From: Adineta steineri | Lineage: Eukaryota > Rotifera > Eurotatoria > Adinetida > Adinetidae | Assembly (NCBI GenBank): GCA_905250115.1 | Contig: CAJNOI010000314.1 | Coordinates: forward strand, 17,729 to 81,728 | DNA: 64,000 nucleotides | Direction of reading: 5' to 3' | In this document: positions 1-11,468 of the stretch, piece by piece | Layout of the letters: the number at the start of each line of letters is the position of its first letter | How positions within the stretch are numbered: position 1 is the first letter of the stretch | The notes under the pieces: generated by a model | The model's database searches: none | What the model was told of the DNA's origin: nothing | Seen by the model: the letters and a program-made list of their open reading frames with translations, nothing else | Position numbers and translations under genes: made by a program

Positions 1-682
1 AGGTGCAAGGTCAGGTGATCATAGTGAATGAGCCATAACTTTGATTTTTTCTTCTTGAATATAATTAAAATGGAGAACAATATTTTCCATACGTATTACT
101 GCATTTTTTAATGCAAATTTATGCTATCTTCTATTGAGGGTGATTTTTTCTTATGTAAATTTTTTACTAACATCTTCGAGTATCCACCACGATGAATGAT
201 ATGATAACTGTGTCTAAGATGACAGTAACATAATCCATAATAATATGTGGATCATCATTCATCGAATCTTTAGCGTCATCAGTATTTTGTTGAGTGATGA
301 CGGATAACAGACGACCACTCCGAGGATTATCTTCCAAGGACTCTAGCTTATTTAAAAATCGTTGAATCCACCGAGCAACTATACTATCTGAAACTACATC
401 TGGTCCATAAACAGCAGTTAATTCATTATGAATTTGTGTAGCTGTTAAGCCTAATAATGAACGAGTTTTTATATACGAGCGTATGCACTGTTTTTTCATA
501 TGAAAATAGAGGTGCTCAATAAATTCGTTAAAATTTTGCTATAATAAATACTTATGAAACTTCGTATTGGTATTTTAATACATAACAGATGACACTATTA
601 GAATAGACCAACATGAGAAATAAAACCAATTAGAACAAAATTTTAGAGAGCTGTTGCCAAAATTTTTTGACTACCCTATGTA
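1..682 (-). pseudogene. Decayed mariner-family transposase, runs off the left edge
   Basis: On the minus strand from 499, 110 codons begin with a mariner/SETMAR-type helix-turn-helix region; recognisable pieces are YGPDVVSDS, VARWIQRF and LEDNPRSGR. The frame then loses similarity and stops at 167. At 1-30, still on the minus strand, another frame reads a stop codon followed by SPDLAP, a hallmark near the C-terminus of mariner transposases (usually YSPDLAP). The middle, with the catalytic DDD core, is therefore largely deleted and the end carries a nonsense change. The right element end looks to lie near 655-682, where the sequence ends ...GACTACCCTATG and then TA, the dinucleotide mariners duplicate. 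This is a dead copy; only the left terminus is outside the window. Confidence 0.75.
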
Positions 683-2071
683 TAATTCACCTCAACAGTT
701 TATAATAATACTTTTTTCAGAGACTTCTCGTGATTATAATTAACTCCATAACTTTCCATATAATTACATCATTTTACATTGTTTTCGTTCTCAGTTATTT
801 TATTTCAAATTCATACACACATATTTCTAAGAACTATGAAAAATACAAAAAAAACATCAATATTACAGAAAAATATACAAAATGACTGTCTTTTATCAGG
901 CTATAAAATTATTAATTTAGTGAATGAGTCGAGGATGTTGTTGTTGTTGTGCATTTCCAATTTGAGCAGCTTGTTTAAATTGTTGAGCACAATTACTTTG
1001 TTGACCTTGTTGTTGTTGTCGTTGGGCGTTCAAATTTTGCTCAGCGTCATTACCTTGACGATCTTGTTGTTGTTGCTGGTTGTTTATTTGTTGACCACCT
1101 TGTTGATTTTGTTGTTGTGCATTTAAACCTTGATTATTTTGTTGACGATTTAGATCTTGACGATCTTGTTGTCGTTGTTGTTGCTGGTTGTTTAGTTGTT
1201 GACCAGCTTGTTGGTTTTGTTGTTGTTGTCGTTGTGCATTTAAACCTTGGTTATTTTGTTGGTTTTGTTGACGATTTAGATCTTGACGATCTTGTTGTCG
1301 TTGTTGATTAATACCACCTTGACAACATTCTTCATTTTGTTGACAGTTAGCATTTTGACAATTCTTCCCTTGTTGTTGTCGTTGTTGCTGGTTGTTCCAT
1401 TGTTGACCAGCTTGTTGATTTTGATTTGATGACATTGTTTGTCAATTTAATTCAGTAGATTTAAACAAAATGTGTAAATTATTAAGTTTTGTTACGTTGA
1501 GAAAATTGTTGTACTGATCGACGTTTTGCATCTCGTATATATACTTCATCAAATACACATTATCAGAATAACGCAAAAACACTTTATACAACAGAATTTT
1601 GTTTTTGCGTAGATCAAATCGCACAATGTATGTATGAAAGGGAGTTCAGATAGGAGAAAAGAATTGACGTTGTATTTATTTTGTGAAGAACAGAAAAAAG
1701 AATGTTCTCCATACTTCTTTACTTTTTTTTTTTATTTATTATTGATTTTAAAGAATAGAAAGAATTGCGTTGTACAGAACCACAAATGCGTTTTTTTTAT
1801 GTATTCTTCTTTTTTACGTTCTTCTAATTTTAAGCATATGAATGATTGACATGAAGAAGGCAGGACTTATGCTATTAAGACAGTTGACAAAATATGATAG
1901 AGAAGATATATCTGTAGATGAATATGAGTGTTACAATCATTGACTACTTTCAGCTTCACATCAGCTACGATGCGTATAATACTATTGATATTAACAATCT
2001 CAAGATGTATGTCGTTGTTGAATAGTTGTTAGAAGAAACATATTATGATATTTAAGGATATTTTTATAGAT
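681..2071. repeat. Duplicated block, copy A (contains Gln-rich gene)
   Basis: This block is similar along its length to 11469-12624 in the same orientation. It carries the Gln/Asn-rich gene, its 3' flank (about 690-916), its 5' flank, and a further shared stretch at 1850-2071. Copy A is longer mainly because of extra repeat units inside the gene. The left boundary coincides with the TA next to the mariner end at about 681. Confidence 0.85.
917..1435 (-). CDS. Gln/Asn-rich low-complexity protein, copy A
   Basis: Single-exon frame of 172 residues, made almost wholly of Gln, Asn, Arg, Asp and Gly. It starts MSSNQNQQAGQQW and ends NPRLIH-like (HPRLIH). A unit containing DRQDLNRQQN and GLNAQ occurs twice. 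A Cys-containing insert near residues 24-40 (CQNANCQQNEECC) is absent from the second copy. No signal peptide or membrane span is seen; the composition is that of an intrinsically disordered, prion-like protein. The start is the first ATG, and the sequence around it is shared with the paralogue at 11703-11975. Function is unknown. The conserved ends and start support translation, but expression is unproven, and poly-Gln frames can arise from simple repeats. Confidence 0.6.
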   Translation of the reverse strand: MSSNQNQQAGQQWNNQQQRQQQGKNCQNANCQQNEECCQGGINQQRQQDRQDLNRQQNQQNNQGLNAQRQQQQNQQAGQQLNNQQQQRQQDRQDLNRQQNNQGLNAQQQNQQGGQQINNQQQQQDRQGNDAEQNLNAQRQQQQGQQSNCAQQFKQAAQIGNAQQQQHPRLIH

Positions 2072-2187
2072 TCTCCCAACTAAGGTCGAAAGTAAAAATA
2101 TCGAAGTAAAAAGAGTCGAAATATGAAAACAATTAAGATTTTGGGTGTTCGAAACAAATTAATAGGGAAAATAAAGAAAGACGTTTG

Positions 2188-2254
2188 AGGGTGTGTGTGA
2201 ATGTGAGTGTAAATATAGATATTCACCTGTATTTAGCTACACCCACACCCACAA
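2188..2254. repeat. Imperfect hairpin with telomere-like G/T-rich and C/A-rich arms
   Basis: A GAGGGTGTGTGTG arm is followed after about 40 nt by a CACCCACACCCAC arm. The right arm contains two units of CCCACA, the complement of TGTGGG. Pairing is imperfect. It ends directly beside the receptor-gene relic. Confidence 0.6.
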
Positions 2255-2257
2255 ATA

Positions 2258-2490
2258 AAAAACTACGACCTCGTAGTGCTTATTATATTTGTATTGTAAT
2301 TATTTAACAAAAATAAATTGATTATTTTATTTAACTATTATAAATCTGATTTCATAATATCATTATCCAATTAACCAGTGATAATACTGCAGAAAAAAAA
2401 AAGATTTTTTGTTTTGTTATTATAAAATAATGAAGATCAAATACATTCAATTTCTAATGAGTTTTATTCTTAATTTGTTTAATAAAAACT
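2258..2490 (+). pseudogene. Truncated 3' end of a receptor gene (last codons plus 3' UTR)
   Basis: The sequence from about 2258 matches the end of the receptor gene at 26232-26474: the last codons (KTTT then stop; KTTTM then stop in the intact gene), then the 3' flank with the shared run TTATATTTGTATTGTAATTA, and further similarity to about 2490. No receptor coding sequence lies upstream of 2258; the similarity begins at the edge of the C/A-rich hairpin arm. This is a copy of the 3' end only. Confidence 0.8.
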
Positions 2491-4091
2491 ACCATTTCAT
2501 TATAGATACTCTGAAATGTTTTTATGCATGAGATGAAGAAGACTAAGAGAAAAGTAATGCCATTATCACATTAGACATGAGCAATTTATCATGATAGTAA
2601 TAGCAAAATGAATGAGAATTAAAGTCTTCATTTCTTAAATAATAATGTCGTAATAATTCATTTCATGTTGTTTAACTTAATTTGTTATTGTTTCATGTTG
2701 AAGAAAATAATCAGAAGATTAAAATTGTTGTTGTTATGATTTAAATCTATGTAATAGATTTTAAGAATGATAAAATACAGAATTAAAATGAGAATATTTA
2801 ATAAATCAACAAATAATATTATCAATATTTGTGAGGAATCAAATCTATTGTATTTATTTTTATTCAAACAAAGATTGATGATGTTTATATTTGATGAAGA
2901 CTAAGAGCAGTCTTGTGTATATATTTAACTAAAATAAAATATCATAATTAATGAAATATTTAAAATAATAGATTGAATTGTTTCTATCTAAACAAAATAA
3001 ATGAAAATATACTTATTTTTGATATCGATGATTTAGTCACATATACTAACATGAATCTACTTTTATTTTTTATTTGAATAAATCATATATCTCTCTGTTT
3101 GTCATGATATATAATATGAAATAAAACTACATTTTATTACAATACTTAATTTTGATTTTCCTACATAATACTATAGTTTTCTAATAATTTGTGAGACATT
3201 TTGAAATCATGCTAGATATATCGAAGAAGTGAATTGATTTATGATAAATGACAATAATACAGAAAAGAGTATTTTTTTCAAATAAACGAATCAAGTTGAA
3301 ATTGTGTTTGAAATAAATATTTTTCATTATTCAATATTGAAAATAATAAAACTTTTGTTAACTAACTAAAATAGATATCACTCTCAGATGATTGTATATT
3401 CTTTTTCTTTAATACTGGTTGGTGCAAGAGAAAAAATATTGAAGATTTTATTTTATTGCTTCTATATTAATTATATAGATTAAAATAATGACAAATTCAA
3501 ATAATTTATGTAGATAACATAATCGTCGTTTATATCAACATTACGCATATCATCGATTATTTTATAATTATCATTTTTTGGAACAACTATAAAATTTGAT
3601 TGAACAAGTTAATAATTTAACATTTGAATATATGAATTTAAAAAGAAAATTCTTTCACTTCTCCACCATCATATATGAATATGAAAGTGTAACAAAACAC
3701 TACTGAATTTATTAATAAAATTGATTAATGGAAAAATGATACTAACAATCAGGTTAAACAGATAGCAGAAAAAAATTCATCATCGATCAGATAGAACTAC
3801 ACATAAACAATCACATTGCATACACGCAGTCCGAAATGGAAAGGTGGTACGAAACGTCATTTTCCCGAATTAAAGTATTCAACATGCATAAAAATTCGGA
3901 AATTGAAAGATGTTAACATAATCCTTTCTTAGTTTTTTGTTCAAACGTATTTTTTGGCAGCATTTTTCATTGATTTTCGATGATTTCTACCACCATGTAT
4001 ATACACTGTTTATTACAACAAGATCGTTCATACTGTATTAAAATAGTTGTCGTAGTGTTCAAATAATAAACAACACATAATTTGATAAAGA

Positions 4092-4373
4092 AATCATTTC
4101 ACACTGTAATTAATTCATTGCTGCTGGTAAAAAACAATCTCTGCTGGAATATCCTCTTAGAGTGAAAAAATAAAAATGATTGATATCTCTTTTTGTTTCT
4201 TTCATTTCTCCTTATGAGTGAAGATATGAATGAATCATTCCACATTATAATTAATTCATCGCTGCTGGTAAAAAACAATCTCTGCTGGAATATCTTCTTA
4301 GAGTGAAAAAATAAAATGATCAATATCTCTTTATATTTTTTTCGTATCTCCCCATGAGCAGAGATATGGATTA
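4092..4373. repeat. Two-copy tandem repeat, period about 141 bp
   Basis: The segment beginning AATCATTTCACACTG at 4092 recurs at 4233 (AATCATTCCACATTA). The two units share the run GCTGCTGGTAAAAAACAATC and the stretch around CTTAGAGTGAAAAAATAAAA. They differ by scattered substitutions and a 1-nt indel. No gene function is apparent. Confidence 0.85.
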
Positions 4374-4640
4374 ATGTTTGAACGTCGAATTGTTTCGACT
4401 TCGATCGAAAAATGATATGCCGTTGACTTTGTGAGGGTTAAGAATTTTTGCTCAAAGCGGAACAGTTTCTCTCGGTTGCGGGATATGGTCCATCCCTCAT
4501 GACACCTCGTTGGTATATCCGCTCTATATCCTTGAGAATTTGACAAAGATCCTGAAAGAACTCCTTGTGTTTTTGGTTGAAAGAAATGAGCAAAACATGT
4601 AGGCATTGTCTGTGAACACAACTTATTCTCATTCCTACAT
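4374..4640. other. Short stretch of higher complexity, no firm gene
   Basis: Two overlapping minus-strand frames cross this stretch, one with the coding-like piece FFQDLCQILKDIERIYQRG at about 4500-4590. I recognise no family and see no flanking exons, so no gene is called. Confidence 0.3.
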
Positions 4641-5165
4641 TCTACCTCCTGAAAAAATTGTTTTTTGTTTGTGTTGTTGCACCTTTTTCTCGGAAAAAAA
4701 CTTTTTAACCATGATAGTTATATTCTCCTTGTTGGGAAAATTTTTTTTCACTCTTTTCTATATTCTCCTCTCAGAAAAAAATTACTTCTTTTTAGTTCAG
4801 CCTCTTACGCAAAAGAACACTTGTCAATCATCGTTCTTACATTCTAAATATCGGAAGGAATATTTGCTGTTCTCGTCGTTACATTTTGCTTCCAGAAAAA
4901 AAGTTTATTTATTCCCATTCTCAAACTTTTTTCCCAAGAAAACTTGTCCGTCATCATTTCTGCATTCTCATTGGCAGGTATATTTTCCTTGTTCTCATTT
5001 CTATAGTCCCCTTTTTGAACAAAAAAGTTATTTCTTTTCATTTCAGTCTTTTAGGCAAAAAAACTTGTTTATCATTGTTCTGATATTGTCAATGTCGGAA
5101 GGAATATTTTTTGCTCTCATTGTTACATATTCTTTTTCAGAAAAAATTATTGGTGCTCCTGCATG
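4640..5165. repeat. Degenerate tandem repeat, period about 122 bp
   Basis: About four units recur, each with an AAAACTTGTC-like core, a CATTCT...GGAATATTTTC-like middle and a CAGAAAAAAAGTT-like end; the cores are near 4811, 4935 and 5057, with a weaker one near 4695. Plus-strand frames across it (4606-5166 and others) inherit this periodicity and are not treated as genes. Confidence 0.65.
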
Positions 5166-7466
5166 AAGAGAAGAAAATTATCCCGTAAGCCAGTAGTAAG
5201 TGTGGTGTTATTTTTTATCTTTCGATGGGTAGATGTCAAGATCGAAGATTAGTTCGAGTACTTATCGATTCGATATAGTTTTCAACTATTCGTGATAGTA
5301 AGGGTGAAAAAGATCGTCTCATCTTCATACGTTTTAGCACCTATAAAAAGAAAATAATGTACTTCACCACTTTAAGTACTTTGCGGAGCTTAGGATTTAG
5401 CGTGAAAAAGAGTGTGAAGTCAATAATCTCTTGATTACACTCGTAATGTAACGATGAAAGGACTAATTTCATAATCATAATAAATAACCACAGCTAAAAC
5501 TTTGCAAATGTGATCAGTCGAAAAGTTAGATAATCGAATACTTGGACGCTTAAAGCCCCCGGTGAGTAGAAAGGTAACAGAAAGATTGAACAGATGGATA
5601 CTTCGTCCAATACGTGAATATTGAGATACTCGAACAGTTGAATAGACGCTCTTGGCCACTGTACTATACGTAAAGTATTCTTTTACCTTTCTCTCGCACA
5701 CGCTATTTTTTGTCACTCATTAGATCTTGATAATGCCTGTCATAAACTAAGAACTCGTTCTTTAAAACCTCTTCGACATGATATTTATTTAGCAAAATCA
5801 AGTACTTGCTTAATAGAAAATGTAACAGGACTTCACTGCACTAACTCTGTTAGGTATGATCAATTTCTCCGCAACGGATAAAACGCAGGTTAAAATTACG
5901 CAAATAGCTGCATAGTATTCGAGACAATTTTCTTACACTGTTTGATTTAGTTAAGACTAAAATACGAGACTGTACTAAATCTAGGCTTCAACCATAAACA
6001 GGCCTCAAAAAGTTATAAGGATCATTTACAGATATGTAGTGAGAAGTATAGCGAAAACCTCCGAAAAGTCTATTTTCTACATTATATATTTTGTAGTTTA
6101 TTTAATAAAGTTATCATGATGACTATAAAATATCTTGTTTGATATTAAACAAATATTTTATTATAATGTAACAATGTTTCAACTAATTATACATAAAAGA
6201 AGTGAAATAGAAACAAATTCTAGTTAATTACTTATTATCATACTCGGTCTTAAAATAAAATATACTATAACTGTTAAGACCATTCTTTTGTAAAATTTTT
6301 CATGAATAGTTATTTATTATGTTAATATTTTTAACTTGGTTATTTTTGTTAAATATTTTAAATGAAATAAAATCTATTATCACATTTTCCTTTTAGTACA
6401 ACAGTATAATGAATTGGCAGTTTCTTGCAATGAAATATGCTTATTTATGTTTGAGTTAACTTCTATTTCAACTAAAATAATAGAAAAATTAGAAAATATA
6501 AAAAATAGTCTTAAATAATTTTTAAATTTAATTAATTTCATTTACATAAATTCCAGAATAATCTGTTCAACATTAACTACATTAATTTGTGGTTATATTA
6601 TTTTTTCTTTCTATTAATTATTGAGTTGTAATTTAATATAAATATATGTATCTAAATGTATGTTGATTTAAATTAATATGAAAACTTTTTAAAAAATATC
6701 GCTATCTCTTTCATCAGTTCATCAACATTAACATTTGCATTTAAGTTTTCACCTTTTTACTATTTACAAATACGAATATTTATCTTTTACTTTTTTTTTA
6801 TTTTTTAATGATAGAATAGTTAGACAAGAGGGTAATACTAAATGATTAAACCTATATGATTTTATCTTTCGTTTTAGTATAAAAAAGAAAATAGAAAAAG
6901 ATGAAGAGAGTATTTCTCATTCAAAGTATATAACATTAAGCAATGTAAATCATGTTTCTCTCTTCCTTTAGACTGATTTAATAGTTTGGTTGCTGATGTC
7001 CACGTAGTATCCAAGTGTTTCTTCTAAAACAACGAAAAATATAATCATTTTATGTTAATTTTAATTAAATTCCAATTGCAAGTACGGCTGTTCGTTTCAG
7101 TGATGGAACATCAAAAAGGATTAAGTGTAAATTATCTAATCTATCAATTGGTATGTATAAAAACACCGAAAAATTAAATGTTGAGAAAAAAAAGATCGAC
7201 TGAAAAAATTATCCAATCAATAAATAATAATGATTGATGAAGAGTGAGGATAATGAGGATGACGGCGATGCTGCTTTGATTGTTAACGACATCTGATAAC
7301 GCAATAAAGTTTTCCGTTTTTCGCTCGTGTTTTTGATTCGACTATTTTTTCCGATGCCTTTTCTTACGAAATCTTTCCTTCGACATTTGTTTCTCACGGC
7401 GTTTTCATAGTAAATCTATTAACTAAGTCCATAATCTTTTCTATTAGCATATCTGTGAGATCTTAA
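5166..7466. other. Non-coding AT-rich stretch
   Basis: No recognisable coding exon, RNA gene or repeat was seen. The last 100-200 bp should hold the promoter and 5' UTR of the peptidase gene that starts at 7467. Confidence 0.5.
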
Positions 7467-10400
7467 ATGTCTCGAATATGCTCAAAGAGACTTCGTATTG
7501 TACTAGGTATTCTATTCGTGATCTTTTTTTCACAAATTGTCTTATATGCTATATTACCTGAGAACAATAAAACAACACCTAAAACAATTAGTATATTTTG
7601 AAAATTATGTTTTAAGAAAATCATTTTTTGTTTTTAATTTAGTCAATAATGAGTTATGTGTAACTCCATATTGTTTTAAAGCAGGTAAGTTCTCTTCAAA
7701 ATAAGATAATTGTATTACTATTGATTATATATTTCTAGCAAAGTATTTAATTGAAGGCATCGATGAAACAGTTGATCCATGTGTCGATTTTAATCAATTT
7801 GGTTGTGGAACATATATTAAAAATAATCGAATACCTGATGATTGTATGAGAAAATATTTAAAATAAATCAATAAAATATTTTTAATTCTATTTCTAGCAA
7901 CTACAACTGATTTCTTGCAAACACAATTAAGCGATAATATAGTTGGTATGTTTTTCAGTTTCTTTATGATTTTCCTTTTAAATATTATCTCTATTAAGAT
8001 ATATTAACATCGTTGCCACCTAATGATACAAACGAACCTAAAGCAATAATAAATGCCCGTAATTTATATCATTCGTGTATAAATGAACAATATATTGAAG
8101 ATGAAGGTATTAGTCTAATACTTTCATTGATTAATAATGAATTTGGTGGTTGGCCTATTAGACAAAATTCATCGGATGATTCAACTTTTGATATATCAAA
8201 TCTTTTACTTAAAGTACGAAAATATCAAAATAATATTGTATTTGGTATTGGGACATCAGTTGATGATACAAACTCAACAGAATATGTTCTTACAGTAATT
8301 CATAAAGTTTATGAAATATTTTATATATTTATAAAAATTCTTTTAGATCGGCCAAGGTGATCTTGGATTAGGTGAACGAGAATATTATATGAGTGAATCA
8401 AAAATTACTGTGGCTTATCGACGATATATGTTTGATTTAGCATCAATATTATCAAATGATACATCAACAATCGAACAAGATGTGAATGATATATATGAAT
8501 TTGAAAAACAAATTGGAAAAGTAATTCATTTTATATTTTGTTTATGTATAAAATCTTGATTTTTAAGTACTTTTAAAAAGTATTCAATATATTGTTGCGT
8601 ATATCATGAAGAAAATGATTGTTAGTCATTTTTCCATAAGATCTTTATACTAATTTAAATGCTCAAACTCAAAACGCTTTTGTCTTAGAAAGATTTAAAA
8701 CGAAAAGAATCTAAACTTTTGATACTCATTTTGAGTGCAAATAATGATTAGAAATTGCATACACTTATTAATAAGATATATTCTATTTTTCAATTAGTGT
8801 TATCGGACAACTGGTGAACAACAACAAAGACCAAATGCAAGAATTCGTACAACTGTTGGAAAACTACGACAACAATTAAATACAACTGTTCGTTTTTTAA
8901 AATTAATTTATCTATTATTTTTTTCTATTATTTTCTTATTTCGCTAGTTTGACTTCACTAAATATTTAACTTCAGCTTATGCATCAGCTAATGTAACTCT
9001 CATGGATAGTGATATTGTCATTGTAGAAGGAATGGATTATTTATATAATGTTTCATCAATAATTGAACAAGTGTCACCACGTATATTACAAAATTATGTT
9101 ATATGGCGGTTTATGATGCATATAATTGACACTTTACCGAAACGATTTCGAACCATTAGAGATAATTTTGAACATGTATTCCATGGCACTACTGATGAAC
9201 AAGCACGTACAGCTATATGTGGAAGTTTTGTAAATGAACACATGGGGTTTGCTATATCAAAACTTTATATAAAAAAATATTTTGATGATAATATTCGAAA
9301 TCAAGTAAAACAAAATTTATATATTTATTATATTTTTAATAATTTTATTTTAAGGTATTTGAAATGGTTACTAATATTATAAAAGCATTTATTGATATGC
9401 TTGAAAATTCAACATGGATGGATAGTATGTCAAAGAATAAAGCCATAGAAAAAGTAGAATTAAGAATAATTATTTTACTAATAAATTTCAATAAAATGTT
9501 TTACTTAATAGGCTTTAGCTATTGATGTACAAATTGGATATCCAGACTATTTAGCTAGCGATAATGTTACACAATTAGAAATGCAATATGCTGATGTATG
9601 TATTCTGTATTAAAAATGATAATTTCATATTGTAGTATCGAATTATTTAGTACGTCTTCGGTTCATCTTTTATGAATAACACTTTAAAACTACTTCAAAT
9701 AAAAGCCAAAGAAGAATTTCAACTTCTTCGAAAACATGTTGATCGCAAAGCATGGGATTATTCGCCACCGACTACTGTTAATGCTTGGTATGGTCCATCA
9801 AAAAATCAAATTAGTAAATTTACTTTTTTATTAATTCAGTGAATATATAATTGTATCGTTTTTACTATATTTAGCTATTCCAGCTGGTATTTTACAAATG
9901 CCTTTTTTTCATAAAGATGCCCCAAAGTAAATCCATTCGTTTTTCTTTTTTATTTCTATACTTGGTAAATTTTAAATCTTCTAGATATCTGAATTATGGT
10001 GGTAAATATTCTTCAATTTGTTCTTGGTTGTTTTTTCATTCTTCAAGATTGATGTTTGTTTATAGGTATTGGAGTTGTCATTGCACATGAAATAGCTCAT
10101 GGATTTGATGATAGTGGTCGACAGTTTGATAAAGATGGAAATAAAATTCCATGGTGGACAGATGAAACAGTAGAAAAATTTATTGAACGTAAAACATGTA
10201 TTGTTGATCAATATAATAATTTTACTGTACCGAATCTTAATATCAACGTAAGAATTAGTTTTTTTATTTGAAATTCTCCATTGAACGTATTATTTTTTTA
10301 TAGGCAAATGGAGATAAAACACAAAATGAAGATATCGCTGATAATATTGCATTACGTGTAGCTTTTTACGTTAGTCAATTTAATTGTATATAGTTGAAAA

Positions 10401-10774
10401 GATATATTTCTATTTTATTTTACTCTAAAGGCTTATCAAAAATCCATACAAGCTAATCCAAATGCTGATAAAAGACTTCCAGGTCTTTCAAAGTATTCAC
10501 CTACACAAATGTTTTTCATTAATTATGCACATATATGGTGTGAAAAAATGACTGATTCATCTGCACGTGGTCGTGTTGAATCCAATGATCATTCATTAGG
10601 ACAATTTAGGTACAAATGTTTACATTATTAATAAACTTAATTTATATATATATATATATCTATTTATTTTATAGAGTCAATGGTCCTACATCAAATTCTG
10701 TTGAATCTGATCGAGCATTCAATTGTAAACCAGGTCAAGGAAACAGTCGAGTGAAAAAATGTACTATGTGGTAA
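7467..10774 (+). CDS. M13 (neprilysin/endothelin-converting type) zinc metallopeptidase
   Basis: Seventeen exons join in frame: 7467-7590, 7643-7684, 7739-7843, 7898-7945, 7999-8294, 8347-8520, 8798-8887, 8948-9304, 9355-9453, 9512-9595, 9651-9813, 9875-9926, 9985-10001, 10066-10247, 10304-10369, 10431-10609, 10675-10774. The product is 725 residues, normal for the family. A membrane anchor at about residues 10-30 predicts a type II ectoenzyme cleaving peptides outside the cell. Residues 42-85 hold the M13 Cys pattern (CVTPYC, DPCVDF, GCG). VNAWYGP precedes the catalytic helix HEIAH at 558-562; E620 of NEDIAD is the third zinc ligand. RVNGPTSN and a C-terminal CTMW match the family end. All catalytic residues are present. 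Exon 13 is only 17 nt. Short 46-60 nt introns predominate; intron 6 is 277 nt. Substrate unknown. Confidence 0.93.
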
Positions 10775-11468
10775 TGGCATTTTTATGGACGTTTTTAAAA
10801 TGAACACTATTCGATGTTTGAGTATTAAATGCAATAATATCAATAGTTATTTATATTAATATTATATGCATTGTTAAAGAAAGATATATCACCTTTTAAT
10901 ACTCACGATTTTTTTTAATTTTATTCGCCTATTTCAGAATAAAATAGTTAGTTATTCAAGAAATCAATGTTCTCTTTTATGTGCTCGACCTTCATAATAT
11001 AATATAATACGTCAAAATTATATAAATATATACTCCATTTCAAATTGCACCAACAAGATTGTGCGATGTTCAGCTTTTTTAACACATTTTGCTCTACTTG
11101 AAATTGATCTTGAACTTCAATCCTTTGAAGATATTTCCTTATTGATTGGTATGAGATCCATTTTTTAATTAACATGTAAAATTTGTTATATTATTTGAGA
11201 TTAATTAATTCACAACCTCCTTACAGAAATATGACTTTACTAATGGTATGAATGTTATAACTGAAAATAAAAAAAAAATTGTAGAGTAAAACATGACTTG
11301 TAATAAAGGTAAAGTAATAAATAACGATACTGAAAAATAAAGTAACTAAATATGAAACAAGTATCGTTTTGTTTATTAGAAATTCCTTGTGCTTATAAAC
11401 AGAAAAAAAATGTTTAAGTGTCCAATTCTCGATATTTTTGGGTGATATTTCTCCTGTACAAACGACTA
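10775..11468. other. Intergenic stretch
   Basis: AT-rich. Minus-strand frames at 10948-11175 and 11221-11481 show no recognisable domain and are not called. Confidence 0.5.

Larger units (their letters stand above)
2072..4091. other. Non-coding AT-rich stretch with receptor-gene relic
   Basis: Apart from the hairpin at 2188-2254 and the receptor 3' relic at 2258-2490, this stretch is AT-rich with no supported reading frame. Confidence 0.6.

Noticed and set aside
779..1311. Plus-strand frames rich in Leu and Val opposite the Gln-rich gene
   Set aside because: They are the antisense of CAA/CAG-type codons; composition alone explains them.
4606..5166. 186-residue plus-strand frame rich in Phe and Ser
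   Set aside because: It follows the period of the degenerate tandem repeat and has no domain.
5435..5716. 93-residue minus-strand frame
   Set aside because: No family similarity, no flanking exons, in otherwise non-coding DNA.
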